From CAVPTL01 sp963794415 (GTDB lineage: Bacteria > Actinomycetota > Thermoleophilia > Gaiellales > JAICJC01), in contig CAWCDI010000001.1 in assembly GCA_963794415.1 (NCBI GenBank), forward strand, positions 124,001 to 188,000: 64,000 nt of DNA, read 5' to 3'. The translations under genes were made by a program, and so were the position numbers. Position 1 is the stretch's first letter. Each line of letters begins with the position of its first letter. This document shows, piece after piece, positions 1-8,886 of the stretch. The notes under the pieces were generated by a model. It made no database searches and was not told the DNA's origin. It saw nothing but the letters and a program-made list of their open reading frames with translations.

Positions 1-552
1 GGGCCAGAAGGGCGACATCTTCGCCGGCGCGAGCCCCAAGTATCCCGAGGAGCTGCAAGCAGAAGAACCTGCTCGGCCCGACGACGAACTTCGCCACCAA
101 CTCGCTGGTGATCGTCGTCCCGGCCTCGAACCCCGCCGGGCATCACCAACTACAACGATCTGGTCACGAAGCAGCCCAAGCTCGTGGTCGGCGATCCCGC
201 CGTGCCGATCGGCGCCTACACCATCGAGGTGCTCGGAAACCTCGGCATCAAGGAGAGCCAGCTCAACATCGTGTCACAAGGAGGCCGACGTCACCAGCGT
301 GCTGGCGAAGGTCACCACGGGCGCCGCCGACGCCGGCTTCGTCTACGTCACCGATGCACTCTCTGCCGGGAGCGAAGGTGAAGCAGATAGCGTTCCCCGA
401 GAAGGCTGATGCCACGGCGATCTACCCGATCGGCATCCTGAAGTCGACCTCCAACCAACAGGCGGCGCAGAAGTGGATGGATCTGGTGAGCTCATCGACG
501 GGACAGGCCGTGTTGAAGAAGTACGGTTTCGGTCGCGCCCCCCTCAAACTAG
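1..552 (+). pseudogene. modA: Molybdate ABC transporter substrate-binding protein ModA (5' truncated, frame-disrupted)
   Basis: The C-terminal half of a periplasmic/lipoprotein molybdate-binding protein runs in from the left edge. Repaired translation reads FAGASPKYPEEL, then NSLVIVVPASNPAGI, VVGDPAVPIGAYTIEVLGNL, AKVTTGAADAGFVYVTDA and YPIGILKSTSNQQAAQKWMD, which is typical ModA lobe sequence. About four apparent single-base insertions (near 55, 140, 275 and 370) move the reading between frames. The end is placed at a TAG at 550-552, assuming one more shift near the run of Cs at 538-544. It is followed at once by modB and modC. The indels look like sequence error because the residues on both sides stay conserved. 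The identity is firm from context; the exact ends are not. Confidence 0.8.
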
Positions 553-561
553 CTGTAGGGC

Positions 562-1322
562 TCATCACTGGCGATCGCGGTGGCGTTCCTGGCGCTGCCG
601 CTGATCGCGATCTTCACCCAGGGAAGCCTGCGCGACGGCCTCAGCCAGCCCGGTGCGTGGACCGCGCTTCGGATCTCGTTCGAGACCAGCGCGATCTCGC
701 TCGGGCTGATGCTCGTTCTTCGGCACGCCGATCTCCTACCTGCTCGCCACCACTGACTTCCCGGGAAAGACGCTCGTGACCACGCTCTTCGAGCTGCCGC
801 TGGTGCTGCCCCCGGCGGTGGCCGGGCTCGGGCTGCTGCTGGCGTTCGGCCGGTTCGGCCTGGTCGGCCCGCAGCTGAGCGCGCTGGGGATCGAGCTGCC
901 GTTCACGAAGGCGGCGGTGGTGATGGCGATGACGTTCGTGGCGAGCCCGCTCTACGTGCGCCAGGCCATCTCGGCGTTCGAGAGCGTCGATCCCGACCTG
1001 CTCGGGGCCGCGCGCACGCTGGGCGCGGGGCCGGCGGAAGACCTTCTTTCGCGTGGCGATCCCCGTCGCGCTCTCGGGGCTGGGCGCGGGGGCAGTGCTC
1101 GCCTGGGCGCGGGCGCTGGGCGAGTTCGGGGCGACGATCCTCTTCGCCGGCAGCCTCGCGGGCGTGACGCAGACCGCTCCCGTGGCGATCTACCTCGGCT
1201 TTGCGCAGAGCATCGACCAGGCCCTCGCGCTCGGTGCGCTCCTGATCGCGACCAGCGCGTTCGTGCTGATCTCCGTCAAGCTCCTCACTCGGGCAGGTGG
1301 GTTTCGCTTCACGCCCGCGTGA
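562..1322 (+). pseudogene. modB: Molybdate ABC transporter permease ModB (frame-disrupted)
   Basis: This is the inner-membrane permease of the molybdate importer. The repaired reading gives hydrophobic segments (AVAFLALPLIAIF, TLFELPLVLPPAVAGLGLLL, AAVVMAMTFVASPLYVRQAI) and the permease EAA loop region (DPDLLGAARTLGAGPAE, then RVAIPVALSGLGAGAVLAWA and LGEFGATILFAGS). Extra bases near 727 (T) and 1042 (C) shift the frame, so the protein is split over three frames. The start is uncertain because no clear ATG is present after the modA stop. The stop TGA (1320-1322) overlaps the GTG start of modC, a normal translationally coupled operon arrangement. Confidence 0.85.
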
Positions 1323-2318
1323 ACTACCCGCTTCGGTACTTCACGTTCGAGGCGAACGTGGACGTCTCCGAGGCGACTGCGGTGATCGGCCCATCGGGCG
1401 CGGGCAAGTCAACGCTCCTTCGGCTCGTCTCCGGCCTGCTCACGCCTGCGTCGGGGCGGGTGGAGTGCGAGGGCGAGGTGTGGTTCGACGGCAAGCGCAG
1501 CCTCTCGGTGGATCAGCGCGCGGTGGGGTTCGTGTTCCAGGACTACGCGCTCTTCCCGCACATGTCGGTGCGCTCGAACGTCGCCTTCGGCGCGCGGGTG
1601 CCGGTCGATCCGCTGCTCGAGCGCATAGGCATCACGCACCTCGCCAGGGCAAAGCCTCGGCGGCTCTCGGGCGGCGAGCGCCAGCGCGTGGCCCTCGCCC
1701 GCGCTCTCGCACGCGATCCCAAGCTGCTGCTGCTGGACGAGCCGCTCTCGGCGCTCGACCCCGGCACGCGCGCGCAGATCGCCGACGAGCTCTCGAGCAC
1801 CATCTCGGCGGTGGGGGTGCCGACGCTCATCGTCACGCACTCCTTCGACGAGGCGGTGTCGCTGGCAAACCGCGTGATCGTGATCGAGCACGGCCACGTG
1901 ACCCAGCACGGCGAGGCGTCCGAGCTGCTCGCCGCCCCGAAGACGCCGTTCGTGGCCCAGTTCGCGGGGCTGAACCACGTCGAGGGAAACGCGAGCGGCC
2001 TCGACGTGGTGCTCGACGACGGCATCCACCTGCGGCTCGCCGAGCCGGCGACGGGCAGGGTGGCGGTGCTGGTGGCGCCGTGGGACATCACGCTGCTGCG
2101 CGAGCCCGTCGCCCAGACGTCGGCTCAGAACCAGCTCACGGCGCCGATCGGCCACGTCCTCACGCTGGGAAACCGCGTGCGGGTGACCGTCGGGCCGTTC
2201 ATCGCCGAGATCACGGCGCGAGTCGCAGGACCGGCTCGGATTCGCCGCCGGCCAGACGGTGACGGCGTCGTTCAAGTCAACCGCGGTGCAGACGATCCAG
2301 ATAGCCTCTGAGCCCTGA
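1319..2318 (+). CDS. modC: Molybdate ABC transporter ATP-binding protein ModC
   Basis: This is the ATPase of the molybdate importer. Walker A is GPSGAGKST, the signature is LSGGERQRVALARALARDP, Walker B is LLLLDEPLSALDP, and the H-loop lies in LIVTHSFDEA. A TOBE-type ligand domain follows residue 230. The GTG start at 1319 overlaps the modB stop. The frame open at the start ends at 2311 with an atypical tail. One base shift near 2220-2235 gives the usual ModC ending (GFAAGQTVTASFKSTAVQ) and a TGA at 2316-2318, one base before the PadR ATG, so 2318 is preferred as the real end. Confidence 0.88.
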
Positions 2319-2319
2319 G

Positions 2320-2844
2320 ATGCCCGACCAACTCGACCTGGCGCCCGGGGAATGGGCGGTGCTGGCACTCCTCTGCGAGCAGAACGCTCACGGATGGCCG
2401 CTGGTGGGCGTCCTCGCGCCCGAGGGCGAGATCGGCCGCATCTGGACGGTGCGACGGGCGGTGGTCTACCGCACGCTCGATCAGCTGCAGGAGCGCGGCC
2501 TGATCGAGCCCGCGGGTGAGGAGCCCGGCGAGCGCGGCCCGCGGCGCGCGGTGATGCGGCCCACCCGCAAGGGCCGCGCGGCGGTGAGCCGCTGGCTCTC
2601 CGAGCCGGTCGGCCACGTGCGTGACCTGCGCTCGCTCCTCATCCTGAAGCTGGTGTTCGGGCGCCGGTCGGGGCTCGACCAGACGCCGATGCTCCTTGCG
2701 CAGCGCACGGTGCTCTACGCCATCGACGAGGTGTTCTCAGCCCGGCTGGAGACCGCCGAGGGCACCGACGAGCTGCTGCTTCGCTTCCGCCTCGAGACCA
2801 CGCGGGCGGCGGGGCGGTTCGTCGATGAGCTCCTGCGCCGCTAG
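2320..2844 (+). CDS. PadR family transcriptional regulator
   Basis: This 174-residue protein has an N-terminal winged helix (LAPGEWAVLALLCEQNAHGWPLVGVL, then VYRTLDQLQERGLIEPAG as recognition helix and wing) and a helical C-terminal dimerisation part, as in PadR/Vinculin-type regulators. The ATG sits one base after the preferred modC stop, so it is probably cotranscribed with the molybdate operon. Control of that operon is a reasonable guess but is not shown. It ends in TAG within CTAG, where the opposite-strand neighbour also stops. Confidence 0.8.
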   Translation: MPDQLDLAPGEWAVLALLCEQNAHGWPLVGVLAPEGEIGRIWTVRRAVVYRTLDQLQERGLIEPAGEEPGERGPRRAVMRPTRKGRAAVSRWLSEPVGHVRDLRSLLILKLVFGRRSGLDQTPMLLAQRTVLYAIDEVFSARLETAEGTDELLLRFRLETTRAAGRFVDELLRR

Positions 2845-3062
2845 GCGGAGCTGTCGTTGCCCTCGAGCTCGCCGGCCTCGTGCTCGAGCCAGAACGCGTA
2901 GCGGTCGAAGTCGATGTAGGCGCCCGGCTCGGACGGATCGCACGGGCGCCAGCCCTCGCCCGGCACCTCCATCACCGCCCAGCCCATCTGGCGGCAGACT
3001 GTCACCGCGTCGCGCATCCCCGGCGTGTAGCCAGGCTGCCGGTCTGGAGGCACCTCGCTCAT
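2841..3062 (-). CDS. Small hypothetical protein (73 aa)
   Basis: The family is not recognised. The protein is acidic and soluble, with the middle stretch MRDAVTVCRQMGWAVMEVPG and a C-terminal FDRYAFWLEHEAGELEG. The ATG at 3062 is preferred over the longer reading to 3164 because the extension would cover the promoter region of the riboswitch-controlled gene downstream. It converges on the PadR gene, and both stop codons lie in one CTAG. Confidence 0.6.
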   Translation of the reverse strand: MSEVPPDRQPGYTPGMRDAVTVCRQMGWAVMEVPGEGWRPCDPSEPGAYIDFDRYAFWLEHEAGELEGNDSSA

Positions 3063-3139
3063 GGGCCGGGATGATAGCCAATTAGTCGATGGCTGACTAT
3101 CCCGGGATCCGTCCATCGCGGCTGGTATCGTGCCGTCCG

Positions 3140-3275
3140 AGTCGGTCGAGGGAACCTGGTGCAAGGCCAGGGCTGACGCGCAGCGGTATGGGGGACGAGC
3201 GGGCGTTCGTCCACTGGATCGGGAGATCCGGGAAGGAGCCCGTGAGGTCGATCCCGAGCCCGAAAACCTGCCGGC
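3140..3275 (+). promoter_or_regulatory. Cobalamin (adenosyl/methylcobalamin) riboswitch
   Basis: The leader carries the conserved cobalamin aptamer blocks in order: GGGAACCTGGTGC-A-GGCCAGG (3150-3171), CTGACGCGCAGCGGTA (3173-3188, the hallmark core), CACTGG (3212-3217), GGGAAGG (3230-3236) and CGAAAACCTGCC (3261-3272). A GC hairpin (3292-3312) lies between the aptamer and the Shine-Dalgarno (GGAGG, 3320-3324) of the next gene and could be the expression platform. By family rule, B12 binding should switch the methionine-synthase-like gene off. Exact boundaries are approximate. Confidence 0.88.
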
Positions 3276-3331
3276 TCATGCTCGTCTCTTTGCGGCCCCG
3301 CGCCTGGGCCGCCGATCCCGGAGGTTTCACC

Positions 3332-4198
3332 ATGCTCTCGAGCTTCGGCCCGTGGGCCACGACAGGTATCGGCTCGTTGCCGTTCGCCGATCCCGCCGAG
3401 GCCGTCGCCCACGTCTGGGCGGGCTACGACATGCAGTTCTCACCCCAGCTGGAGGGCCGGTGCGCGTGGTCGGCCGAGCGCGATCGCGTGCGGCCGGCGG
3501 CGTGGCCCGAGGTGCTGCGCGCGGTCGCCGCGGTGCCGCCCAGCCACGGCGTGGTGAAGCTGCAGGTGCCGGGGCCGTGCTCGCTGGCCCACTCGCTGGC
3601 CGAGGTCGGCGCTGCCGGCGACGGCCTCGCGCAGAGCCTGGGGCTGTGGCTTGCGGCAAACGCCCAGGCGTGCGCAGCCGACCTGGCGGTGCTCGGCGCG
3701 GCCACCCTCGTCGTCGTGGACGAGCCGCGCCTCTCGGAGGCGGGAGTGTCGCCGATGGACGCCGCCCGCGCATGGCACGCGCTCTCGCGGGTGGGCGGAG
3801 GCTGGGCGCTGCACGTCTGCGGCGCGCCGCCGTGGCCGGTGATCGCACAGGCCGGTGCCGACGCGCTCTTCCTGGACGTGCACCGGCATCCGCTGAGCGA
3901 GGCGGGTGCTGCCGTCGTGCGGCGGCTGATCGCCGCCGGCGGGCGGGTGGGGCTGGGCGTGCTGCCGGTGAGGGGAGCGGCCGACGGGCTGGCGGTCGCG
4001 CGCCGCGCGATCGAGTCGCTCGGCGATCCGGACGCCGTGGGCCGCGCGGCGTTCCTCACGCCGGCGTGCGGCACCGGTCACGCGACCCCGGAACGCGAGC
4101 GGGAGCTGGCCGCCGGGCTCGGCGAGATCCGAAGCGCGCTCCTCGAGCAGGCGCCGCAGGCCGATCCGACCGCTGCCGATGGGAGACTGCGTGCATGA
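3332..4198 (+). CDS. Short cobalamin-independent methionine synthase-like protein (MetE C-terminal/UROD fold)
   Basis: This 288-residue protein matches only the catalytic C-terminal barrel of MetE. It starts with TTGIGSLPFADPAEAV (the substrate-entry loop of the family) and has VDEP at 129-132, zinc ligands H161-x-C163 (in LHVCG), D182 where MetE has Glu, and C246 (in TPACGTG). Full-length MetE is about 750 residues, so the N-terminal barrel is absent, as in the 'core-MetE' proteins of some bacteria and archaea. The start is ATG 3332 behind a good GGAGG. A cobalamin riboswitch precedes it, supporting a role in methionine synthesis without or with low B12. The methyl donor is unknown. It overlaps the next gene by ATGA. 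Confidence 0.75.
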   Translation: MLSSFGPWATTGIGSLPFADPAEAVAHVWAGYDMQFSPQLEGRCAWSAERDRVRPAAWPEVLRAVAAVPPSHGVVKLQVPGPCSLAHSLAEVGAAGDGLAQSLGLWLAANAQACAADLAVLGAATLVVVDEPRLSEAGVSPMDAARAWHALSRVGGGWALHVCGAPPWPVIAQAGADALFLDVHRHPLSEAGAAVVRRLIAAGGRVGLGVLPVRGAADGLAVARRAIESLGDPDAVGRAAFLTPACGTGHATPERERELAAGLGEIRSALLEQAPQADPTAADGRLRA

Positions 4199-4545
4199 GC
4201 GCAATGCGCGAGGAGATGGGCAGGCTCTTCACCTTCGAGGAGCAGCACCGGCGGCTGATGGCCCGGCTGGCGCTGGTGGTCGTCGCAACGGCGATCATCG
4301 ACGTCGCAGCGGCCATCGCGTTCTACGTGCTGGAGCGCTCCTCGCACGGCACCGACATCAAGACCTTCGGGCAGGCGCTCTTCTTCACGACGGTGCAGCT
4401 CCTGACGGTCTCGTCGCAGATCAAGAACCCGGTGACTCCTGCCGGCCGCGTGATCGATCTCGTGCTCGAGATCTGGGCGGTGATCGTGGTGGCAGGTTCG
4501 GCCGGAGCCATCGCGAGCTTCTTCCAGACCTCCGACGCGAAGTGA
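4195..4545 (+). CDS. Two-TM pore-loop membrane protein resembling a K+ channel without the GYG filter
   Basis: This 116-residue protein has a first membrane helix (LALVVVATAIIDVAAAIAFYVL), then a pore-helix-like stretch ALFFTTVQLLTVSSQ, then VTPAGRVIDLVLEIWAVIVVAG and AGAIASFF. The last part matches the inner helix of two-TM K+ channels (usually TTVGYGDxxPxTxxGR...). TVSSQ stands where TVGYGD should be, so K+ selectivity is doubtful. The ATG overlaps the stop of the methionine-synthase-like gene, so the two are probably cotranscribed under the riboswitch. Ion-channel ancestry is inference. Confidence 0.7.
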   Translation: MSAMREEMGRLFTFEEQHRRLMARLALVVVATAIIDVAAAIAFYVLERSSHGTDIKTFGQALFFTTVQLLTVSSQIKNPVTPAGRVIDLVLEIWAVIVVAGSAGAIASFFQTSDAK

Positions 4546-4566
4546 CCCGCGCCGCTCTCCTCTCGA

Positions 4567-6255
4567 TCAGTTCAGCGTGGCCTGGTCGAGGATGAACTGG
4601 CCGGTGGCCGCGTAGCTGTACTGCACGTTTCCGACACGCGAGGAGACGAAGAGCAGGTTCTTCGGCACGAATAGCGAGATCTGCGGGGCCTTGTCGGTCA
4701 CGGCCTTGTCGAGCGCCGTCCAGAGCGGCGCAGCAGCGTCCGCATTCTTGTCCTCGGTCGCAAGCGCGGCCTTCGTCTGGGCCTCGATGCCCTGATCGCA
4801 GAACTCCGACAGGTTCGGGCTCGCGTTGGTGTTGGCATGGAAGCCCTGGCAGCCGATCTCGATGTTGAAGAAGTCGGCGGGGTCCGGATAGTCCGGGTAC
4901 CAGTAGCTGAGCGTCATCTGCGGGTTCTGGGATGAGTTCTGGGCCACCGAGTACTCGATCGACGCGGCCAGGGCCTTCAGCTTTGCCTTGTAGCCGAGCG
5001 AGTTCAGAAGCGACACGAAGTACTCGCCGATGTTCTTGCTCGTCGCGTCGGTGGTGGTGATGACCGAGACCGACTGGCCCTTCGTGCCCGACTCGGCAAT
5101 CAGCTGCTTGGCCTTGGCCACGTCAGGGGCGCTCCACGTGGCGTCGGGATTCTTGGTGTACGGGCAGTACTCCACGTACGACGGGAAGCCCGGCGGCAGG
5201 ATCTGGCACACGGTCTGGGCAACCGCCGGCCCGCCCCAGAGCTTCACCACAGCGGCGCGGTCGGTCGCGAAGTTCACGGCCTGGCGCACCTTCAGGTTGT
5301 TGAACGGCGCCGTGCGCGTGTCGAGCGACATGTAGTAGAGCTGCTGCGTCGGGTTCACGTGCAGCTGGTCGGCGTACTTCGTCGAGATCTCGCCGAGCCG
5401 GTCAGACGGCGGCGAGTCGTTCATCCAGTCGGCCTGGTCGTGCTCCACCTCGGACACGGCGGACTCGACCGGCGCGCCGATCTTGATCAGGATCTTGTCG
5501 GGGTTACCGGCCGGCTGGGCCAGCTTCGACCACTGGTGGAAGTGGGGGTTTCGCGTGAACACCATCTGCTGCTCCGGCGTGTAGGAGGAGATGGTGTACG
5601 GGCCGGTGCCGGGCAGCGCGGTCGTGCCGCTGTCCTTGTTCGGGCTGCCGGCCGGCACCACGTAGGCAAACGGCAGCGCGAGCTGCACGAGGAGCTGTGG
5701 ATCGGGTGCGGTCAGGTGGAACGTCACCGTGTTCGCGGCGTTGTCGGCAACCACGCCCTTGCTGAGATCGCAGGTCTTGCCGCACTTGTCGGCGCCGACG
5801 ATGCTGCTGTAGAAGAGGCCGCCGGGCCCGGCCGCCTCGTACTCGCGCTCGAGCGTCGCGGTCACGTCGGAGGGCTTCACGAGCTGCCCGTTCGAGAAGT
5901 GGATGCCGGTGCGCATGTGGAAGACGTAGGTCTTGCCGCCGTCGGTGGGCGTCGGCAGGTTGGTCGCGAGATCGGGGGTCAGCTGGGTGCTCTGCGGCCC
6001 GTTCACGCGCTTCCAGGCCACCAGCCCGTCGTAGTCCATCACCAGCAGGTTCCAGTTCTGGTCGTAGTCGATCTGCGGATCGATGGACGTGCCGACGCCG
6101 GAGAAGAGCGCCGTGAACGTGCCTCCGGTGTGGCTCCCGGTCGTTCCGGAGCCTGACGAGCTGGAGGACGAGCTCGAGCTACCGCCGCAGCCTGCGGCGG
6201 CCAGTGCCAGCGCGCAGACGATCGAGCAAACCAGCGCAGTGCGTGTGCGGATCAC
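4567..6255 (-). CDS. Peptide ABC transporter substrate-binding lipoprotein (SBP family 5, DppA/OppA type)
   Basis: This is a 562-residue extracellular solute-binding protein. The lipoprotein signal is IVCALALAAAGCGG with Cys followed by a serine-rich linker. The mature part shows family-5 features: DPQIDYDQNWNLLVMDYDGLV, TYVFHMRTGIHFSNGQ, LPGTGPYTISSY and FNNLKVRQAVNFATDR. The start is GTG 6255, preceded by GGAAGG, and it overlaps the M28 peptidase stop by GTGA, so both lie in one operon. The protein is a clear paralogue of the binding protein at 15.3-17.0 kb (shared NPHFHxWSK and QPAGxPD). The likely role is to deliver peptides to the OppBCDF importer nearby. Confidence 0.92.
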   Translation of the reverse strand: MIRTRTALVCSIVCALALAAAGCGGSSSSSSSSSGSGTTGSHTGGTFTALFSGVGTSIDPQIDYDQNWNLLVMDYDGLVAWKRVNGPQSTQLTPDLATNLPTPTDGGKTYVFHMRTGIHFSNGQLVKPSDVTATLEREYEAAGPGGLFYSSIVGADKCGKTCDLSKGVVADNAANTVTFHLTAPDPQLLVQLALPFAYVVPAGSPNKDSGTTALPGTGPYTISSYTPEQQMVFTRNPHFHQWSKLAQPAGNPDKILIKIGAPVESAVSEVEHDQADWMNDSPPSDRLGEISTKYADQLHVNPTQQLYYMSLDTRTAPFNNLKVRQAVNFATDRAAVVKLWGGPAVAQTVCQILPPGFPSYVEYCPYTKNPDATWSAPDVAKAKQLIAESGTKGQSVSVITTTDATSKNIGEYFVSLLNSLGYKAKLKALAASIEYSVAQNSSQNPQMTLSYWYPDYPDPADFFNIEIGCQGFHANTNASPNLSEFCDQGIEAQTKAALATEDKNADAAAPLWTALDKAVTDKAPQISLFVPKNLLFVSSRVGNVQYSYAATGQFILDQATLN

Positions 6256-8108
6256 GGTGAGTTCCTTCCAGCGAGAAGCGTTTCCAATCGGGCGATCCTG
6301 CGATCGCGCTCGCGGGTCGCGCGAGCCAGATGTCGTTCGAGCGAGCGGGCCACCCACGGCCCGGACGTGCGCGCTCCCGGGTCTCCCCGAAGCGCCGCGA
6401 TCTCCTCCCACAGGTCGGGCCACTCCGTGCGGTGGCTCCCTTCCGCCCACGACCCTTCGCTCGAGAGCGACCGCTTCCGCGAGATCGCAAACGCCTCGCG
6501 GGAGAGGTGTGAGTAGGCGGAGTTCGCGCCCACCTTGAGCGCTGCCCGCGCGGCAGCCTTCCGGTCGCCGGCCTCGAGCGCCTCGAGGGCTGCGGCGAGC
6601 TGCGTCGCGTCGCGTGCGGCCTGCAGGTGGAGGTAGCCGGTGTTGCCGTCGGCATCGACGGCGATGCCGCCGCGGGCGAGCCGCGTGAACGCCTTGCGCG
6701 AGCCGTCCTTGGCATACGCCTCGGCGGCCCTCGTCAGCCGCTCGTCGCCACCCAGGCGCGCGACATGCGCTCGGCGAGCGCCGTGATCCAGCAGCGAGTC
6801 GATGGATCGCTCGGCCTCGACGAGGATGTCCAGGTACATCCGCGTCAGGTCGGCGAGGTAGGTGTAGTCCACGAGCGAGGGCACGTCGTTGGTGGTGTGG
6901 TAATCGGTGTGGACGATGCTCTTGTGCCAGTTGTAGACGCTCATCGAGGGGACGCCCATGAGCTGGAACGGCCACGCGTCGGTGCCCGTCACCGGGTCGC
7001 CCGAGTACCACCAGCCCAGCGGCAGCACCCCGTCGCGCTTGGCCTTTCGGAAGAACCTCGTCGCAAACTTCCGTAGCTCGGGCGGCGCCTCCACCAGGGC
7101 CGGCAGGCCGGGGTGGCCGGACGCCTCGATGTTCAGGAAGATCGGCACCGACCCGCCCCACTGCGGATGGGTCTGCGTGATGCGCGCCCATGATCCGTAG
7201 CACCAGGGGTCGGGCTCGCCGATGCGGCCGTACTCCTCGGCGGTGTGCGACCCGAAGACCACGGGCCGCCGCGGCTTCCAGCCGCCGCGCTGGAGCGCAT
7301 CGGCGATGGCGATGACCGCCGCCACGCCGGTCGCGTTGTCCCATGCGCCCGAAAACCACGCGTCGTGATGTGCGGCCACGACGATCGGCGCGAGGTCATT
7401 CCGCTCGCCCGGAAACACCGAGATCACGTTGCACCCCGGAGCGTCTCGGGTGATCTCGATCTCGGCGCGGACGGTGACCATCTGGTCGCCCGAGCGGCCG
7501 CGATCGAGCAGCTCGTAGGCGTGCCGCTTTCGCATGGTGACCAGCGGCGGCGAGCCCTCGTGCCACGAGGAGACCGACGATCCCAGCGCGTCCTGGCCCT
7601 GGAACCGCGCGCCGCCGTCGAGCGAGCAGAGGATGACCGCCACGACGCCGCGAAGGCCCAGCTCGAGCACCACGTCGCAGATGCTCACGGGGATCTCGCG
7701 CCAGTCAAGGAGCGCCACCTTGCCGGCCAGATCGAGCCCGTCGAGGCTGCGCCGGCGGCCGTCGCCGACGACCACCACCTCGCCGGTCACGCCGTCCTTC
7801 GGGGTGGGAGGGAAGCTCCCGAGGCTCGCGCACTCCCACTGCGTGCCGTCGGCGAGCGTGACCGACGCGTGGTGGAAGCGCCATGCATCGACCGGCACCT
7901 CCTCGATGCCCACATCCTGCAGCCCGACACCTGCGAGCTCGCCCGCGATGTACTCGGCCGCCCGGCGGTCTTCGGGCGTGCCGGTGACCCGGAAGCCCTC
8001 CTCGCATGACCCGATGCTCGCCAGATCCCTGACCACCCGCACCAGGATGTCCTCGTCGATTGTTATGTGATTCTCCCCAGCGGTAGGATGGTAGGGCCAA
8101 GCTATCAT
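6252..8108 (-). CDS. M28 family zinc metallopeptidase with PA domain
   Basis: This aminopeptidase-type zinc peptidase has, by numbering from the ATG, a PA-like insert at about 110-215 and the M28 metal ligands in VVAAHHDAWFSGAWDNATG (His, Asp, Asp), SHTAEEYG (Glu-Glu), EASGHPG and HTDYHTTND (C-terminal His). A helical C-terminal region follows, about 150 residues. Start choice is open. ATG 8108 is the only in-frame ATG nearby but lies in the possible operator. GTG 8042 has a better Shine-Dalgarno (GAGGA) but trims the N-terminus. No secretion signal is seen, so it probably acts on imported peptides. It is divergent from the FadR-type gene and couples to the binding protein downstream. Confidence 0.88.
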   Translation of the reverse strand: MIAWPYHPTAGENHITIDEDILVRVVRDLASIGSCEEGFRVTGTPEDRRAAEYIAGELAGVGLQDVGIEEVPVDAWRFHHASVTLADGTQWECASLGSFPPTPKDGVTGEVVVVGDGRRRSLDGLDLAGKVALLDWREIPVSICDVVLELGLRGVVAVILCSLDGGARFQGQDALGSSVSSWHEGSPPLVTMRKRHAYELLDRGRSGDQMVTVRAEIEITRDAPGCNVISVFPGERNDLAPIVVAAHHDAWFSGAWDNATGVAAVIAIADALQRGGWKPRRPVVFGSHTAEEYGRIGEPDPWCYGSWARITQTHPQWGGSVPIFLNIEASGHPGLPALVEAPPELRKFATRFFRKAKRDGVLPLGWWYSGDPVTGTDAWPFQLMGVPSMSVYNWHKSIVHTDYHTTNDVPSLVDYTYLADLTRMYLDILVEAERSIDSLLDHGARRAHVARLGGDERLTRAAEAYAKDGSRKAFTRLARGGIAVDADGNTGYLHLQAARDATQLAAALEALEAGDRKAAARAALKVGANSAYSHLSREAFAISRKRSLSSEGSWAEGSHRTEWPDLWEEIAALRGDPGARTSGPWVARSLERHLARATRERDRRIARLETLLAGRNSP

Positions 8109-8116
8109 CTGGCCAA
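8095..8116. promoter_or_regulatory. Possible operator between M28 peptidase and FadR-type regulator
   Basis: GGCCA and TGGCC form an inverted repeat with a 10-base spacer (8095-8099 and 8110-8114), and the same bases also form two direct GGCCAA repeats 16 bases apart. The site is in the short divergent space between the peptidase and the GntR/FadR-type gene, where autoregulators of this family commonly bind. Binding is inference. Confidence 0.4.
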
Positions 8117-8121
8117 CGCAG

Positions 8122-8886
8122 ATGTCAATGCGCGATCCCGCCTCCCCGAGACCGACCCTCACGATCCCGCCCAACTCGCTCGTTCGCCAGAGCGTTCCGC
8201 GGCAGGTCGCCGACCAGCTGGTGGAGCTCATCGCCGGCTCGCCCAACGACGACGAGGTGCTGCTGCCCCCGGAGCGCGAGCTCCAGCACGAGTTCTCGGT
8301 GAGCCGAAACAGCATCCGCGAGGCGCTCGCCGCCCTGCAGCACAACGGGATCGTCATGACGCGGGGAAACGGCCGCGTGGGCATCCCCGCGCGGGCGCGC
8401 AACTACCGGATCTCGCATCCGTTCCCGGCCGGCGGGGCCTCGGCGCTCACGGTCGAGCCGGTGGAGGTGCGCCAGCTGCTGGAGCCGGGTACAGCGGCCC
8501 TCGCGGCTGAACGGGCCACCGCTGAGGACATCGCGGTGCTCGAGAGCTGGGTCGAGCAGCTGCGCCGCAGCCCCGAGACCGGTGACTCGCCGGTGACCGC
8601 CGACGCCGGTTTCCACACGGCGGTGGCCGCTGCAGCGCGAAACTCGCTGCTCTCGGACCTCGTTGACGGGCTCACCGACGAGCTTCTCGATAGCCGCGAG
8701 CGCAGCTTCCAGCCTGTGAGCGTCCGCCGCTACGCCGCCGAGCACGCGGCAGTGGTGGATGCCATCCGCCGCCGCGATCCGGAAGGGGCGCGAAAGGCGA
8801 TGGAGCACCACCTGCAGACGGTGGATCACGCCGTGCGCCTCACCCTCGAGGCATCTGAAGGAGACGGCGCTGACCCGGCTGAATAG
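8122..8886 (+). CDS. FadR/GntR family transcriptional regulator (FCD domain)
   Basis: This 254-residue regulator has an N-terminal winged helix (RQVADQLVELIAG, LPPERELQHEFSVSRNSIRE, then LQHNGIVMTRGNGRVG) and a C-terminal helical FCD ligand domain from about residue 105. The metal-site pattern DAGFHTAVAAAARN is present, with further His in YAAEHAAVVDAI and AMEHHL. ATG 8122 is used; ATG 8128 is two codons on. It is divergent from the M28 gene and overlaps the M20 peptidase start, so it most likely senses a peptide or amino-acid-derived ligand and controls the surrounding peptide locus. Confidence 0.88.
   Translation: MSMRDPASPRPTLTIPPNSLVRQSVPRQVADQLVELIAGSPNDDEVLLPPERELQHEFSVSRNSIREALAALQHNGIVMTRGNGRVGIPARARNYRISHPFPAGGASALTVEPVEVRQLLEPGTAALAAERATAEDIAVLESWVEQLRRSPETGDSPVTADAGFHTAVAAAARNSLLSDLVDGLTDELLDSRERSFQPVSVRRYAAEHAAVVDAIRRRDPEGARKAMEHHLQTVDHAVRLTLEASEGDGADPAE

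Noticed and set aside
1409..2368. 319-codon minus-strand reading opposite modC
   Set aside because: It is an antisense shadow of a well-supported ABC ATPase, Arg/Pro/His-rich and without domains.
3089..3331. Upstream extension of the methionine synthase-like protein to 3089
   Set aside because: The extension is the translated riboswitch. The ATG at 3332 has a good Shine-Dalgarno and begins the conserved domain.
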